Shown: piece after piece, positions 23,554 to 34,650 of the stretch
Position numbering within the stretch: the first letter of the stretch is position 1
How the letters are laid out: every line of letters begins with the position of its first letter
Assembly (NCBI GenBank): GCA_002104905.1
Contig: MCFE01000583.1
Coordinates: 1-56,019 of the forward strand
Origin: Basidiobolus meristosporus CBS 931.73
Taxonomy: Eukaryota; Basidiobolomycota; Basidiobolomycetes; Basidiobolales; Basidiobolaceae
DNA length: 56,019 nt
Direction of reading: 5' to 3'
Translations under genes and position numbers: made by a program
The notes under the pieces: generated by a model
The model's input: only the letters and a program-made list of their open reading frames with translations
Told to the model about the DNA's origin: nothing
Database searches by the model: none

Positions 23554-24549
23554 ATGTTGGACAATCAAGAATGGAAGAATGCGATGCAGCAAATCCTGGC
23601 CCAACAGCAACAGTTACTCCAGATTCTCAGCCAACAGCAACAAGGAATGACTACCATGGCTCAGAGCCAGCAAAGCCCTGTCAAGAGCAACTTTAGAGTG
23701 AAGGTCAACCAATACCATGGCAGAGTCAATGAAAACCTGGGAACTTGGCTCTTCCAGATTCAAGAAGCTTTCAAGGCTAAAGGAATTGCTCCAGAAAGCA
23801 AGTTACATTACGCAGCCTCTTACCTGGCAGACCCAGCTTTGCAATGGTACCACAACAAGATCAGGTCAGCCACCATGAAGGGATGCTCTACAATCTCTAC
23901 CTGGGATGAGTTTGTGTTGGAAATTCAGGATGCCATTAAGCCCTCACACCAACAGACACTATTAAGAAGAAAGTTGAAGACACTCAGACAAAAAGGAATG
24001 GTCCAAGAGTACATCTATGAATATAGATCCTTACTTAGGCAAATTGAAAGAATGGACCCTCTGGATCAAGTTGAATACTTTATTGATGGGTTGAAAGAAA
24101 GTACTTGTAAGGAAGTGAATTATCAAATACCTCAGACTAGTGAAGAAGCCATCAAGATTGCCATTGACTATGATTCAGCTATGTTTGGAATTAGGAAGCC
24201 CACAATGACTAATCTGAGAGGCTACAATCACTATGAAAGAAGTCAATCAGAAGCAGTGCCAATGGAAATAGACGCTATGCAGAAGAAATCTACCTCAGAA
24301 GAATGTAAGAAGAAAGGACTTTGCTTCAATTGCCACCAGCAGGGAGATATTGCAAAGTACTGTCCTCAGAGAAGAAATGGACACCAGCCATCAAGAACCT
24401 TTAACCGTATTGAGGACTTGGAGCATAGTAACATGGAGGATGAACTTGAAGAAGACTCAGATCTCACCTTCAACATGACAGAAAAAATACCTATCCCAGA
24501 TGACCGCAAACTCAGGAAAGCTATTATACTTGAATGTAGTAAGCAATAG
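23554..24549 (+). CDS. Gypsy Gag polyprotein (331 aa, open)
   Basis: ATG at 23554 (MLDNQEWKN). A glutamine-rich N-terminus (residues 8-35) leads into the retrotransposon Gag capsid domain (about residues 45-205; [48 protein letters not shown]). A zinc knuckle follows near residues 253-266 ([14 protein letters not shown]), where the usual His is Asp. An acidic tail ends at TAG 24547. The frame is intact, unlike every other gypsy gag here. Gag packages the element RNA; the lost His may impair RNA binding. The pol frame starts at 24500, overlapping gag by 50 nt in the +1 frame, as in Ty3-type elements that shift frame. That the shift is programmed is inference. Confidence 0.85.
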   Translation: MLDNQEWKNAMQQILAQQQQLLQILSQQQQGMTTMAQSQQSPVKSNFRVKVNQYHGRVNENLGTWLFQIQEAFKAKGIAPESKLHYAASYLADPALQWYHNKIRSATMKGCSTISTWDEFVLEIQDAIKPSHQQTLLRRKLKTLRQKGMVQEYIYEYRSLLRQIERMDPLDQVEYFIDGLKESTCKEVNYQIPQTSEEAIKIAIDYDSAMFGIRKPTMTNLRGYNHYERSQSEAVPMEIDAMQKKSTSEECKKKGLCFNCHQQGDIAKYCPQRRNGHQPSRTFNRIEDLEHSNMEDELEEDSDLTFNMTEKIPIPDDRKLRKAIILECSKQ

Positions 24550-25735
24550 AGTACCTGCCAAGATCACGACTGACTCAGGAGCATTGCATGAGTACATGTC
24601 AGAGCAATTTGCTCTGAAAGCTGGAATCATCTTGGAACCTACCAAATCAGCTTCAGTCTCAACAGCTGATGGGAACTCTCACATAATCAACCGTATTACT
24701 CAGCCAGTAAGAATGAAGATCAATGACTATGAAGAAGATCTACAGGCCTATATATTTAGGAACTGTAAGTTTGACCTTGTATTTGGGAAAACCTGGCTAT
24801 TTTGTAATAATCCATCAGTCAACTGTAGAACCCATGCTACTCAGATCCAGAAGGACAACAACACCTATGAGCTATTACCTGCCAGACTGGATTTCAGCTT
24901 GGTCAATTCCAGTGTGTGTGAGACAAGTGAGCTTAGCAAGACACAGTTCTGTAGAGCACTAAGAAAAGGCACCCAGATATTCCTCATGGCAGTATTACAG
25001 GAGGATTCCTTGACTCCAGTACCCCAGAAGGTCCAGACTCTTTTGAAGGTGTATTCAGACGTATTTCCAGAAGAGCTTGTAAGCCTACCACCAGTCAGAT
25101 ATGTGGATTATGCCATTGAAACAGGAGATAGCCCTCCAGAGAGTAAGACACCTTACAGAATGAGTCCATTGGAGTTGGAAGAGATGAAGAGACAAATAGA
25201 TCAGTTACTAGAGCTAGGATATATCAGACCCAGCAAGTCACCTTGGGGTGCACCAGCTCTTTTTGTGAAGAAGAAGGATGGAACACTTAGGATGTGCATT
25301 GACTACAGAGACCTCAACTCAGTTACCGTGAAGAATAAGTACCCCATACCTTGGAATGATGAGCTCTTGGACCAACTCAATGGAGCCACTATTTTCAGAT
25401 TATGCAATTGGTGGGGTGCTGAGCCAAGAACACAAGGGAAAGGACTACCCTGTTGCCTTTGAATCCAAGAAACTGAACTCAGCAGAACAAAACTATCCAG
25501 TACATGAGAAGGAGATGCTTGCTATAATACACAGTTTGAAGACATGGAGATGCTATATTGAAGGAGTCAAATGCACTGTGAAGACTGATCATGCCTCCCT
25601 CAAGTATACATTTACTCAGAAGGTACTCTCTAGAGGAATGACAGGATGGAGTGAATACATTCAGCAATTTGACTTGGAGATTATCTACAGCCCTGGAAAA
25701 ATAATACAGTTGCTGATGCCTTATCAAGATTAGAT
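24500..25735 (+). pseudogene. Gypsy protease, truncated RT and RNase H
   Basis: The frame 24500-25462 holds the aspartic protease motif TTDSGA (about residue 28) and then the start of [46 protein letters not shown]. At about 25391, just after LNGATIF, the sequence jumps to RNase H in a new frame (25356-25733; [41 protein letters not shown]). The missing part is the RT palm core with the catalytic Asp pair, so there can be no reverse transcription from this copy. Confidence 0.85.
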
Positions 25736-25753
25736 CAAGTTGCACAACTCAAC

Positions 25754-26994
25754 TTGGTGCATGAATCAGATTGGCCTAGCCTATTACCAAAGTACTTGGT
25801 TGACCAGACCATTCCTAATGAGATGGATGAGAGATCACAAAGAGAATCTAGGATGAAGCCAGCAAATTTGTGGTACAGGATAAAACATTCCACCAAAATG
25901 TTGATGGAAGCCCTATTGCCTATTGCCCTTATGTTTCTTGCCTGGATTTAATACATAAGCTACACAACAAATATGGACATCTTGGAATTGAAGGAACCTA
26001 TAGCCTTGTGAAAGCCAGAGCATGGTGGCCCAGGATGAAATAAGATATTGAGAAGAGAGTGAAAACATGCCCAAACTGCCAAAGCAATCAAGGCCAGCCA
26101 CAAAGAATTGCCAAACTCTTCCCTTTGGAGCCTGTAAGACCAATTGGGAGATGGGGAATTGACTTTATTGGAAGACTGCCAACCACCAGGAGATGCAACT
26201 GTTGGATCCAAGTAGCAACTGACCATGCCACTAAATGGCCAGTTGCTAAAGCTGCACCAATAGCCAGTGAACAAGAAGTAGCAAGTTTCATTTACCATGA
26301 GATCCTGATGAAGTTTGGATGCCCTGTGGAGATCTTATCTGATAGAGGAGCAAACTTTATGGCAAACACATCAGAGGCTTACCTGGAAATGCAGTAGATT
26401 AAATACTTGAAAATCTTGACATATTGCCCCAGAACTAATGGAGTGACTGAATGCTTTAATGGATTATTTGGAAAAATGCTAACCAAGTATGCAAATGGAG
26501 CTGTCAGTAAATGGGATGAGTATGTAGATCAAGCACTTTTTGCCTGCAGAGTTAGAGTGCACAACACTACTCAACAATCACCATTTTACTTAGTGTATGG
26601 ATGTGAACCAAGGATTCCTGGAGATCTCACACAACCCAAGCTTACAGATACCTTAGAAGATGAACTTAGTCAGCCCAGTAGACACCAGCAATTGGAGAAA
26701 AGACAACAAGATGCACAGGCCAAAGTATCTCAAAGTGCAGAAAAGATGAAGCAGAGATTTGATAAGACTATAGCACCAGAAGCATTGACAGTTGAGAACT
26801 TTGTATTATTAAGAAACAACACTTGGAAGAAGTTTAAGCCACAAGGGACAGGACCATTCAAGATCATCAGTGAATGTCAATTTGCAACTTGCCAACTAGT
26901 GGATAAACAAGGGAATATCCGGGAAGATTTAGCTCATAGAGACAGACTCAAGCTTGCAAGACTTGCTGACAGTACTGAACCATCAAGATATTAG
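25754..26994 (+). pseudogene. Gypsy integrase, broken frame
   Basis: Pieces of the linker and HHCC region (25850-26090) are interrupted by TAA at 26041. The integrase core runs 26059-26397 (DFIGRLPTT, SDRGANF) and ends at TAG 26395. The C-terminal part runs 26407-26994 (NGVTECFNGLFGKM with the catalytic-Glu region, then the GTGPFKI segment). The stops at 26041 and 26395 are C-to-T changes of Gln codons relative to the first copy. Confidence 0.85.
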
Positions 26995-27046
26995 TATCAC
27001 AAGAAAAGAGATTCAGGAGAACGCTCTCAACTTTAGTGGGGGAGGA

Positions 27047-27530
27047 TGTTATGATCTACCACTTGAATGTTTAAGTTAGATCAGCTTTTAGTTAAATCAA
27101 TTAGTTTTATGTTGAGCCTATCAGTACATCAGTGAACCCTCTCCACTTTACTTGGGGAGAATGTTGTGATCTACCGCTTGAATGCCTAAGCAAATATCAG
27201 TTTTTAGTCAAATCAACTAGTTGTATGCTTAGCCTATCAGTACATCAGTGTTATCTATCAAATCAGTAGTATTAGTCAGCAGATGAATTAGGAGATCCTT
27301 ATCAGTCAGAAATAGTTATATTAGTAGGATCTAATTGGGTGATGATGATACAATCAAATGAGTTGTCAGCCACAGCCTACATTATGAAATAAAATTAGTC
27401 AGCAAATGATCTGGCAAAATGTATATTAGGAGCTGCTGGAACCTCAATAAAAATCAGTTCATGTTTTAGTGAATACAATACTAGCTAAACTCCCTATTCC
27501 TCTACAACTCTTGTACCAAGAATTGTAACA
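27047..27530 (+). repeat. Truncated LTR followed by full gypsy LTR
   Basis: 27047-27134 is the first about 88 bp of an LTR after a GTGGGGGAGGA purine tract. 27135-27161 resembles the end of pol and its purine tract (compare 11625-11652). 27162-27530 is a complete 369-bp LTR followed by the TGGGAATAATCATAAG leader of another element, which breaks off at about 27572. This is a junction between two elements. Confidence 0.8.
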
Positions 27531-27659
27531 TGGGAATAATCATAAGACTATGGATCTGAGCAAAATGGCAAAGTTAAGGCTATAGATCAGTCCTACAGTG
27601 ACCAAGACTAGTCCAGAGTTGATGGTAAGTTTGTTGATACTGAATGATATCAAATAGTT

Positions 27660-27990
27660 TGATGTTTCAACACTCTGCCTCTACTAAATAATCTATCAAA
27701 CCCAATTCCATTCTTGAATTCTGAACTTGCAGATTAGCTAGTAGTTTTGTCAATGTATCTGCCACCAACTTGTCAGTTGGGCATTAAACTAACTCTACTA
27801 GGTAGTCTTCTACAGCTTCCATCACCAAGTAGTGTTATATATATAAATGCTTAGTTCTGCCAATTACATCCCCACCCCAATCTGATTCACTACAGCTGTT
27901 AAGTCAGGGCCTAGTAGATGCCCTAGAGTATAGCCAAGCCATATTAGTGGTATCTTATCAGAAGTTCCCCTTAACAGTTGTCTTCGGATC
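27660..27990 (-). pseudogene. Copia RNase H remnant of a diverged lineage
   Basis: Minus-strand pieces read like the end of copia RNase H: RTKHLYI, MEAVEDYLVELV, then PTDKLVADTLTKLL, where the near-complete element has HFIREAIENNLVSLV and PTDEMIADIFTKPL. The divergence from the window's main copia family suggests another lineage. Frames are broken. Confidence 0.6.
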
Positions 27991-28055
27991 AGATTCATAT
28001 TTCTGTATGAATTGATGGACTATTCCAACTGCCACAGCAATATATGGACATGTGT

Positions 28056-28342
28056 AATGATGTACTGCTTGAATGTTTAAGTTAGATCAGCTTCTAGTCA
28101 AATTAATTAGTTCTATGTTTAGCCTATGAGTATATTAGTGTTGCTATGACCTACTGCTTGAATATTGAAGTTAGATCAGTTCTTAGTCAGATCAATTAGT
28201 TATATGCTTAGCCTATCATTATATCAGTGTTATCTATCAAATCAGTAGCATAAGTCAACAAATGAGTCGGCCAATCCTTTTTAGACAGAAATAGAAATAT
28301 TAAGCAGAATTGCATTGGGTGATGATGATCCAATCAAATGAG
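28056..28342 (+). repeat. Two partial gypsy LTRs in tandem
   Basis: 28056-28141 and 28142-28342 both match the first part of the 368-bp gypsy LTR (through the GGGTGATGATGATCC region), one after the other. They are truncated by Plavaka-like sequence on the right. Confidence 0.7.
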
Positions 28343-28899
28343 TTTGTAGTAGTAGTGGGTAAGCAAATAAACAGGGGCAATTCTATACTAAAATACATGA
28401 ATGGCACAAGGGGAGGTAGAAACAGAAAATACCATTTGGTAAGTTGGTACAGTAGCATTATATAGAGCCAACTGTCAACTTCTATACTGCCAATATAATG
28501 CCAGCAGAGGTTGCCAATTGGGGGGGGTCAGAACAACATCAAGTATCTTGCCATACAAAGCAAATGGATACATTGGCTGGCTAGTGCTGCCCAAATAAAT
28601 GTGGAGTGCATTAAGACCATAAGAACTGTCAAAAGACACAACAATGCAAAAGTGGCTTTTGATTGGTTCTCTACCAATTTGCTCACCTTCTGATCCCAGA
28701 CACTCTATCACCTCCTACATTTGTGTGCATTGGCTGGTTATTGCCTCTTTTCACACTCCTTACTTCCTAACTCAACCATTTCTCTTACTTTTCATGCATA
28801 TAAATTGATATATTTCTGTTGAAACTTCAGTTGTACCTCAATTGCCAATTGTATTGACCTATACAAGCCCCTTTACCCTACACTAAGATTAAGCCCAAC

Positions 28900-30000
28900 T
28901 CCATACTCAACAAGTAACTCCATTGAAATCCACCACTTAATCAGTATTTCTGTTGTAACGCTCTGTTTCCAGGACTCTGGCAGGAACCCAATGGCTTCAT
29001 GCAACTCTTCATTCACTGGTTCCCACAAATACTGGTCTTCAGCTGGCACCACAAGGTCTAGCATCTCATCTGCTGGCATTTGCAATAAAACCTTGCAATA
29101 TTCAAGTGCATTTTCTTGAGCGCTGCTTCTGAAGAAGTGCTGCAACCTCCTGGCGTGCCTATAAATGTTCCAAATTTCACTGAAGGCATTGTGATAGTCT
29201 TTTGAGTTATTGACACTGTAGCCTTGTCTATCAGTGGGATCTCCACTCTGTCCACAATGGCATAAATGGAGGCTGTGCTACACTTTGCCTTTCACTGCAA
29301 GCTCATCTACCTTTGCTGGAGTGTAGCTTAACTGGCTGTGCTCCCAACTCATGTGAAAACAACTGTTTTCATGTTGGTAATTCTTCTTGGCTATGATGGG
29401 ATTCAGTCCACTTTGGGCTTATAGCTTTAATTGGGAAGAACTGCAGTTTTTTGCATGCTTCCCTGTCTCAGGTTTGAGTAGACATTTTGCCCTTTACCTT
29501 TTCCTTTATCACTGCCAGGTTGTTAACTGCTACTTTGTCTGAGTGCTTCTTGTAATGAAGTTCATTTTCTCCTTGATAAATTCTGCCCTGACACATCTCT
29601 TCTGGCCTGCTTGTCCCTTGCTGGTAGTCTTCTGGCAATTTCTCATATATTTACTGCTTGTTTTGAGCTCTCAGCTGTAGTTGTGATGGGCTCCTGAGAA
29701 CGCTGCTGGCTTTTATCAATGTTAAGTCCTTCACTGCTACTTTGACTGAGTACATCTTGAGTGGTACTATGCTTTTTTCATGATAAGTGCTCTGCTGGTG
29801 CATCCATTTCTGTCTGCTTATCCCTTATTGGCACTCTTCCAGCTACCTGACATCTCTTTGACCCTTGTCTAAGGCTTTCAACCCTGTTGGTAATGTGCTC
29901 TTGAGGAAGATGCAGTTTTTTAGCCATAGCACCCTTGTTCTACTGCCTTTGATAGTTTCTACTATTCTTAAGATACTTTTGTAGCATACCAATGTGCCGG
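28900..30000 (-). pseudogene. Second gene of the Plavaka-like transposon, copy B
   Basis: Decayed copy of the gene at 4116-6092. The C-terminal part is the best preserved in the window: 29145-28873 is open and reads HFFRSSAQENALEYCKVLLQ then VPAEDQYLWEPVNEELHEA. Upstream pieces match 4525-5144 (GxLVPNRDKQ-like, KEKVKGK-like). The N-terminal MPPKNK part is missing, because the sequence meets the transposase zinc-finger-side region at about 30000. Function unknown. Confidence 0.6.
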
Positions 30001-32470
30001 CATTATCTGGCTGGCCAGTTGATACTTCTATATTTGCACCTGGCTATCTTTGTACCCATGCACAAACTGAGTCAGGTGAGTTTGTGCTGTCATTAGGCTC
30101 ACATCAGCCTTCAAATATGGCACGCAGAGTGAATACGCTAACAAAGAAGGTTCACTGAGTGATTTTGAGCCTATCTCCCCTAACAACAGTACCACCCATG
30201 AGCCCAGTCAAATCTCAATATGCAATGAGACAGCACCCATTGAAACAAATGCCAAGGATACTTCATGGAGCCAAGTGAGCCCAGTATTCCATTGACTGGA
30301 GTATGATGTAATGTTGTGGCTAGAGAAGGGGTGTGTTTCTACTAATTTCAGTAATGTTTCCTTGAGGATTTACTACTACTACTTGCCAAAATCATCCCAG
30401 GATGCAACTTACCATGTACATGGTACAAGTGAGCAACCATCATGTGGCTGGCAATATTTGACCCGGAGATTGTCCTGATTCCAGCATGTGTTAACAGTTG
30501 CATGGCAATCACATGCAAAATGCCATCATGATAACATGTCCAAGTAGTCAGGATTCCACCACCATTGAGGGAAAGCATTGTTCACACTCCAGATATATTG
30601 CGGCAATGCCCAGTTTAAAGATGCTCATGTGGTCCAACAAATATTACAAAGCTATAAAGTACTGCACCCAGTATCACTGAAGCACAAACATATCCATTAT
30701 TTGATGGCAAACACTACTAACAGCTAAGAAGCAAGAGCTATTATGAATGTATGTATGAGCATGCCTTTGCTTGAGCACTCAATGCATTCTCATTAAACAG
30801 GTACACTACCAGCAGATTCTGCTGGCCACTGATTCTCATCAACCTGAATCTGCCACCTATCTTACAGAATTAGAGCCAAAATCTGATAGTAGTGTCACTT
30901 GAATCTGGCCCTAAATTACTGTCCAACCTGGGTTGAAACCTGTATCCATTGCTGGATGAGTTTTGTATGCTCTCCAGCAGGATCACAGTAAATGGCTGCC
31001 ATGTCAAAGTGCGTATTATTGTCTGCATTGCAGATACCCCAGCCATCAGCAAGATAGCTGGCTTTCCTGGGCACAATGGATGGTATTGCTGTCAAATGTG
31101 TGAGATCTAGGGGATTTACACCATAACCCACACACACTATTATTACCCAAACACCAACACTAAGAACATCATCCTCCCACATAGAAGGTACAAAGGTCAG
31201 CATGCAATTGCAGTAAAGTTGGCAAGCTATAAGCCTTTGGCCAGAATATGAAATCAATTAGAAGCCAGAGATACTTAAGTTAGATGGTATCTGTTGGAGC
31301 AAAATCTTTTCACAAGGGGCAATGCATTTGCTTTTCAACAATATCCCTATGTTGAGGACCAAGTTGTATATGGGGCATTTCAAGGTATATGAGCCCTTCA
31401 GGATACTGGTAAAATTTGAAAGAATTGTCAAGATATTACAGAGTATCCACTATCCTAAGTTTTTCTCATGGACTCCAATTAGTACCCATATGCATATGCA
31501 ACAATACAAATGCAAAGACTGGATGAACAGGAATTATATTAATTCAAGTAGCATTCAGAAGCAATTCCCACCATGAGTACATTGGAAGCATTTGGAGTCA
31601 TATGCGGACATTGTAGGAATATTTATCCTGAAGCAGATTACCAATGCCACTTGACACATCTACAGCTGCTTTACAAGGAGTGTGTAATGGGATTTCAGTG
31701 GCTGTGCTACAAGCATAAAGCTGTATGTGTAGATCTCTGCTGCTACCATATCCATTCTCTAGTTCATCTTGCTTGGTGTGTGGAAAATATTGGGTGTTGC
31801 TTCACCTTTTGGGAGCTTCCTATGGGGCAGATGTGTGGGAAGATAGGACAACAAGTCAAGTTGCAGGCACTACCATATCCCAATCTCATCAAAAGTATCA
31901 CCTACAAGTCTATGATGGATGTGATGAGTTGGAATATGGAGGACAGCCAGGAAGAGTTGGGAAATATTGAGGACAGATGAGCACTTGGAGACACCTATAC
32001 CTATGACATTAAGAAGCTAAGCAGCCCCAATGCATGGGTAGTCAGTTAAGTGATGCAAAATTGGGTTGGGTGCAACAAGCAGCTAATTTTTATCAGGAAA
32101 GCTCAGCAATAGTATGCTGGGTTTCTCTTGGTCACAAGCCAACTTCTAAACCACTCAATGTAGAATTCACACAAACAAGAGCCAGGGTGCACCAAGAATC
32201 CAGCAGGGTGAAGGAATATATTGGCTAAATACCAAAACATTTTTTGCAGATATTCATGAGGTAGTCATGGCAGAAGTGGGAGCAGCCAAGCATGCGTTTG
32301 CATGATATACATGGTACCAGCAGTACAAGGTATATGGCAACTTTGCAAGTTTCACACTAAAAAGCTGTAAAGTTGATGTGATAGAAGTATGTCAATTGCA
32401 GCAGGTGTATGTGTTTGTAGAGGTTAGTATGCAGGAGGCCATAGTATTTTTTGATTTGAACTATATGTGA
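30001..32470 (+). pseudogene. Tnp2-family transposase, copy B
   Basis: Starts downstream of the zinc-finger region (homologous to about 6495). Landmarks are CWPLILINLNLPP (about 30820), a preserved ADTPAISKIAGFPGHNGWYC box (about 31031-31090) that is clearer than in copy A, then FNNIPMLRTKLYMGHFKVYE (31335 on). The C-terminal block HSLVHLAWCVENIGCCFTFW follows (about 31752-31812). Stops split it into frames at 31322-31576, 31573-31980 and others. It confirms the family assignment of copy A. Confidence 0.75.
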
Positions 32471-32729
32471 AACACCCAAGGTAGTAGTGGGTAAGCAAAT
32501 AAGGAGGGGTGATTCTACAGTCAAATATATGAATTGCACAAGGGGAGGTAGAAAAAGGAAATACCGTTTGGCAAATTGGTATGGTAGCATTGTACAGAAT
32601 AGACTTGTTCTGTTGGATAGTGCCACATAGTGCCAGCTTATTTATAGTGCTGAATTGATCTGGCACCCTACACTCTATATCCTAAAGGCCTCTTTCTTGT
32701 AGCAGCTGTTTTTAATAGACACAAGGCAT

Positions 32730-33050
32730 GAGAGTATCAAGAATATAATTATTGAGCCACAATCCCCAACTTTGAATAAGCTAGTATCACTTCAGAAGGT
32801 ACTGGCTTTAACATATTTTGATAGAGTATTGTACTAAGGCTTCCAATACTGTAACAATTGTAAACTACACCAGCAGGGTAATAAAGTGAATGCAGTTTTG
32901 GCCAATAACTTACAAAGATAGTATCTTTGCCTTTAAAGGACAAAACTAGGGAGAGATTCTGGGTGATACTTATGGTAGGTATTCCTTTACAAGCTCTTCT
33001 CAAGAACTTTGGGTAGAAGGCAGAGATCTACAGGTAAGTCAAGATCAGTC
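32730..33050 (-). other. Leader of the second gypsy family (near-identical block)
   Basis: Matches 13107-13420 on the other strand with two differences over about 320 bp. A 21-bp sequence (TAGACACAAGGCATGAGAGTA) lies at 32719-32739 and again at 33071-33091, inside the LTR, so the block is bracketed by direct repeats. Left of it, 32680-32712 is a scrap of copia gag. Confidence 0.65.
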
Positions 33051-33587
33051 TGATAAAACTTTTATGAATAGACACAAGGCATGAGAGTAGGGCTAGGCAA
33101 GGCATGACCAGGAAAGGACTTAGGTGTGGATCAACAAGGCAAGGCAGATTTCCAAGGCAAGGCTGTTTATTCAAGACCTGTGTTTATCAGACTGAGGAAT
33201 ACATAGGGGGGGATAGGGCCATCTATACTTTTTGGCAATATGGATGCCAAGAGATATTGGCTAATACTGATGGGGTTCTAGGGTGAGGCACATTAGTTGT
33301 GCCAAGATAGATATATACTCAAGAACAAGCTAGAATATCACATGGGGATATGTCAGGGGTTGGCTGATCATGTGACCAGGCATATGACATGTAACTACCA
33401 AATAGGGTATGGAACTACATAAATTCAAATGGGAAGCTTTCATAAAATGATCTGTTGTGTAATGTTGACTTGGAGCTTTCAAGTGGTTGCTAGAATGTAG
33501 TAGAACTTTCTAGAAGGAACTTAGATTTCTTTGCTGACTTGATTTGGCTTGATAATTGGAAGCCAGGGATGAAATGCAATCATGACA
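33051..33587 (-). repeat. LTR of the second gypsy family, most complete copy
   Basis: On the minus strand TGTCATGATTGC...TTTTATCA, about 537 bp. Limits come from comparison with 12783-13106 and 19693-20207. It is followed (minus sense) by about 320 bp of leader only, with no gag. Confidence 0.7.
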
Positions 33588-33590
33588 CCA

Positions 33591-33708
33591 GCATCTTTAT
33601 TTTCAGTGTCAACACTTGGTGGTTAGCTCCATGCAACTTTTCAGCAGAGGGAAAAGATCCAATAATAGCAGTAGTAGACATTGCAGAGAGTAACAGCTCA
33701 TGGCTCAT
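33591..33708 (-). pseudogene. Copia Gag N-terminal fragment
   Basis: About 39 codons from the start inside GGTTATGAGCC (ATG at 33708). It is cut off on the left by the gypsy LTR. Confidence 0.7.
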
Positions 33709-33712
33709 AACC

Positions 33713-34058
33713 TATTGTAGGAGTCTTGGAAATACTGGAAGTGATTGGGAGAACAAGTAGAAAATATGGTGATTACTTAATGATTTATTGAATGTTAAAG
33801 TAGTATTTATACTTTTACATGGTCTTGGCATAATACTTGCATAGTGTAGGCTTAGGAAGGTCCCAGAGCATGTATATAAAGTTTGGTGCTGTTTGGGCAA
33901 CTCACCTAACTTGCATGTTCTGAGTACCTGATATTTTAGTGAAAGTATTCTCAGTATTCCAACACAAAGTTTGGTTAGTATTCCCTAAGATTTATTGGTA
34001 ATGATATAAGTGATCAAGTTAGGCAAATATTTGTATAGAACTACAGAGTTTTATAGCA
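33713..34058 (-). repeat. Copia LTR
   Basis: Starts TATTG (mutated TGTTG) at 33713 and ends near the TTTTATAGCA at 34058, about 346 bp. It is the 5' LTR of the gag fragment to its left. Bases 34059-34302 beyond it are unassigned. Confidence 0.65.
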
Positions 34059-34302
34059 TAAACATGCAGTAAAGAAATATCAGGTAGCCTGAAGTGTGCC
34101 GGTGAAGATTAATCAGGTAGAAGCAGATGCATCAGTGCAGTATTTATCAAGAGATTATGTAGTATGAGACAAGAAGCACTCAGTAGAAGTAGTATAGATG
34201 AACCTGAGAGTGATAAAGCTAAAGGGAAAGAGGAAGCAACAAAGTCTACCCAAGCTAGAGGCATAGAAATATGAGGTAAAAGCTGCAGTTCCCCTAATGA
34301 AC

Positions 34303-34650
34303 TGTTGTAAAAATTTGTAATTTCATCTAAATATTCACCTAACTTAGTCACTTAGATCCTTACCTTCAAATCCTAGAGAATACTGACAAAAGTCCTTGTT
34401 AACATTTACTTAAAATATTTTCACCCAAAAAATAGGTACTCAGAGCATGAAAATTCTCAAAGTTGTTCAAACAGCCCTAAACTTTGTACACATGTTCTTG
34501 GAACTTTCCTAAGCCTATTCTGCATGCTTTTTATGCCAAGACCATGTAAAAGCATATATACCACTTTTACATTCAATAAGTCATCAAGTGAAAACCACAT
34601 AATCTACTTGTCCTCCCAAACACTTCCACTATGTCTAAGACTTTTAAGAA
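34303..34650 (+). repeat. Solo copia LTR (plus strand)
   Basis: TGTTGTAAAAATTTG at the left. The right end has decayed from ACAACA. There is no copia interior on either side, so this is a solo LTR left by recombination, or a truncated copy. Confidence 0.65.

Larger units (their letters stand above)
23083..27530 (+). mobile_element. Ty3/gypsy element, longer decayed copy with compound right end
   Basis: Same family as 9360-12020. The 5' LTR (23083-23451) is followed by leader, gag, protease, a truncated RT, RNase H and integrase. The right end is compound: a truncated LTR (27047-27134), about 27 bp of another element's pol end and polypurine tract, then a complete LTR (27162-27530). The RT core is deleted and the integrase frame is broken, so it is not autonomous. 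No target-site duplication is visible. Confidence 0.85.
28343..32620. mobile_element. Plavaka-like DNA transposon, copy B
   Basis: Two divergent gene remnants in the same layout as copy A: unknown gene on the minus strand (28650-30000), transposase on the plus strand (30001-32470), and right-end sequence to about 32600. In addition, 28343-28630 matches the right end of copy A (9000-9290) and is joined directly to the left end at about 28640. This is a right-end/left-end junction such as a tandem pair or a rearranged element would give. Confidence 0.65.

Noticed and set aside
34109-34351. 80-codon minus-strand frame with a hydrophobic Ser/Leu stretch
   Set aside because: It spans unassigned sequence and the end of a copia LTR, has no homologue in the window, and has no gene context.
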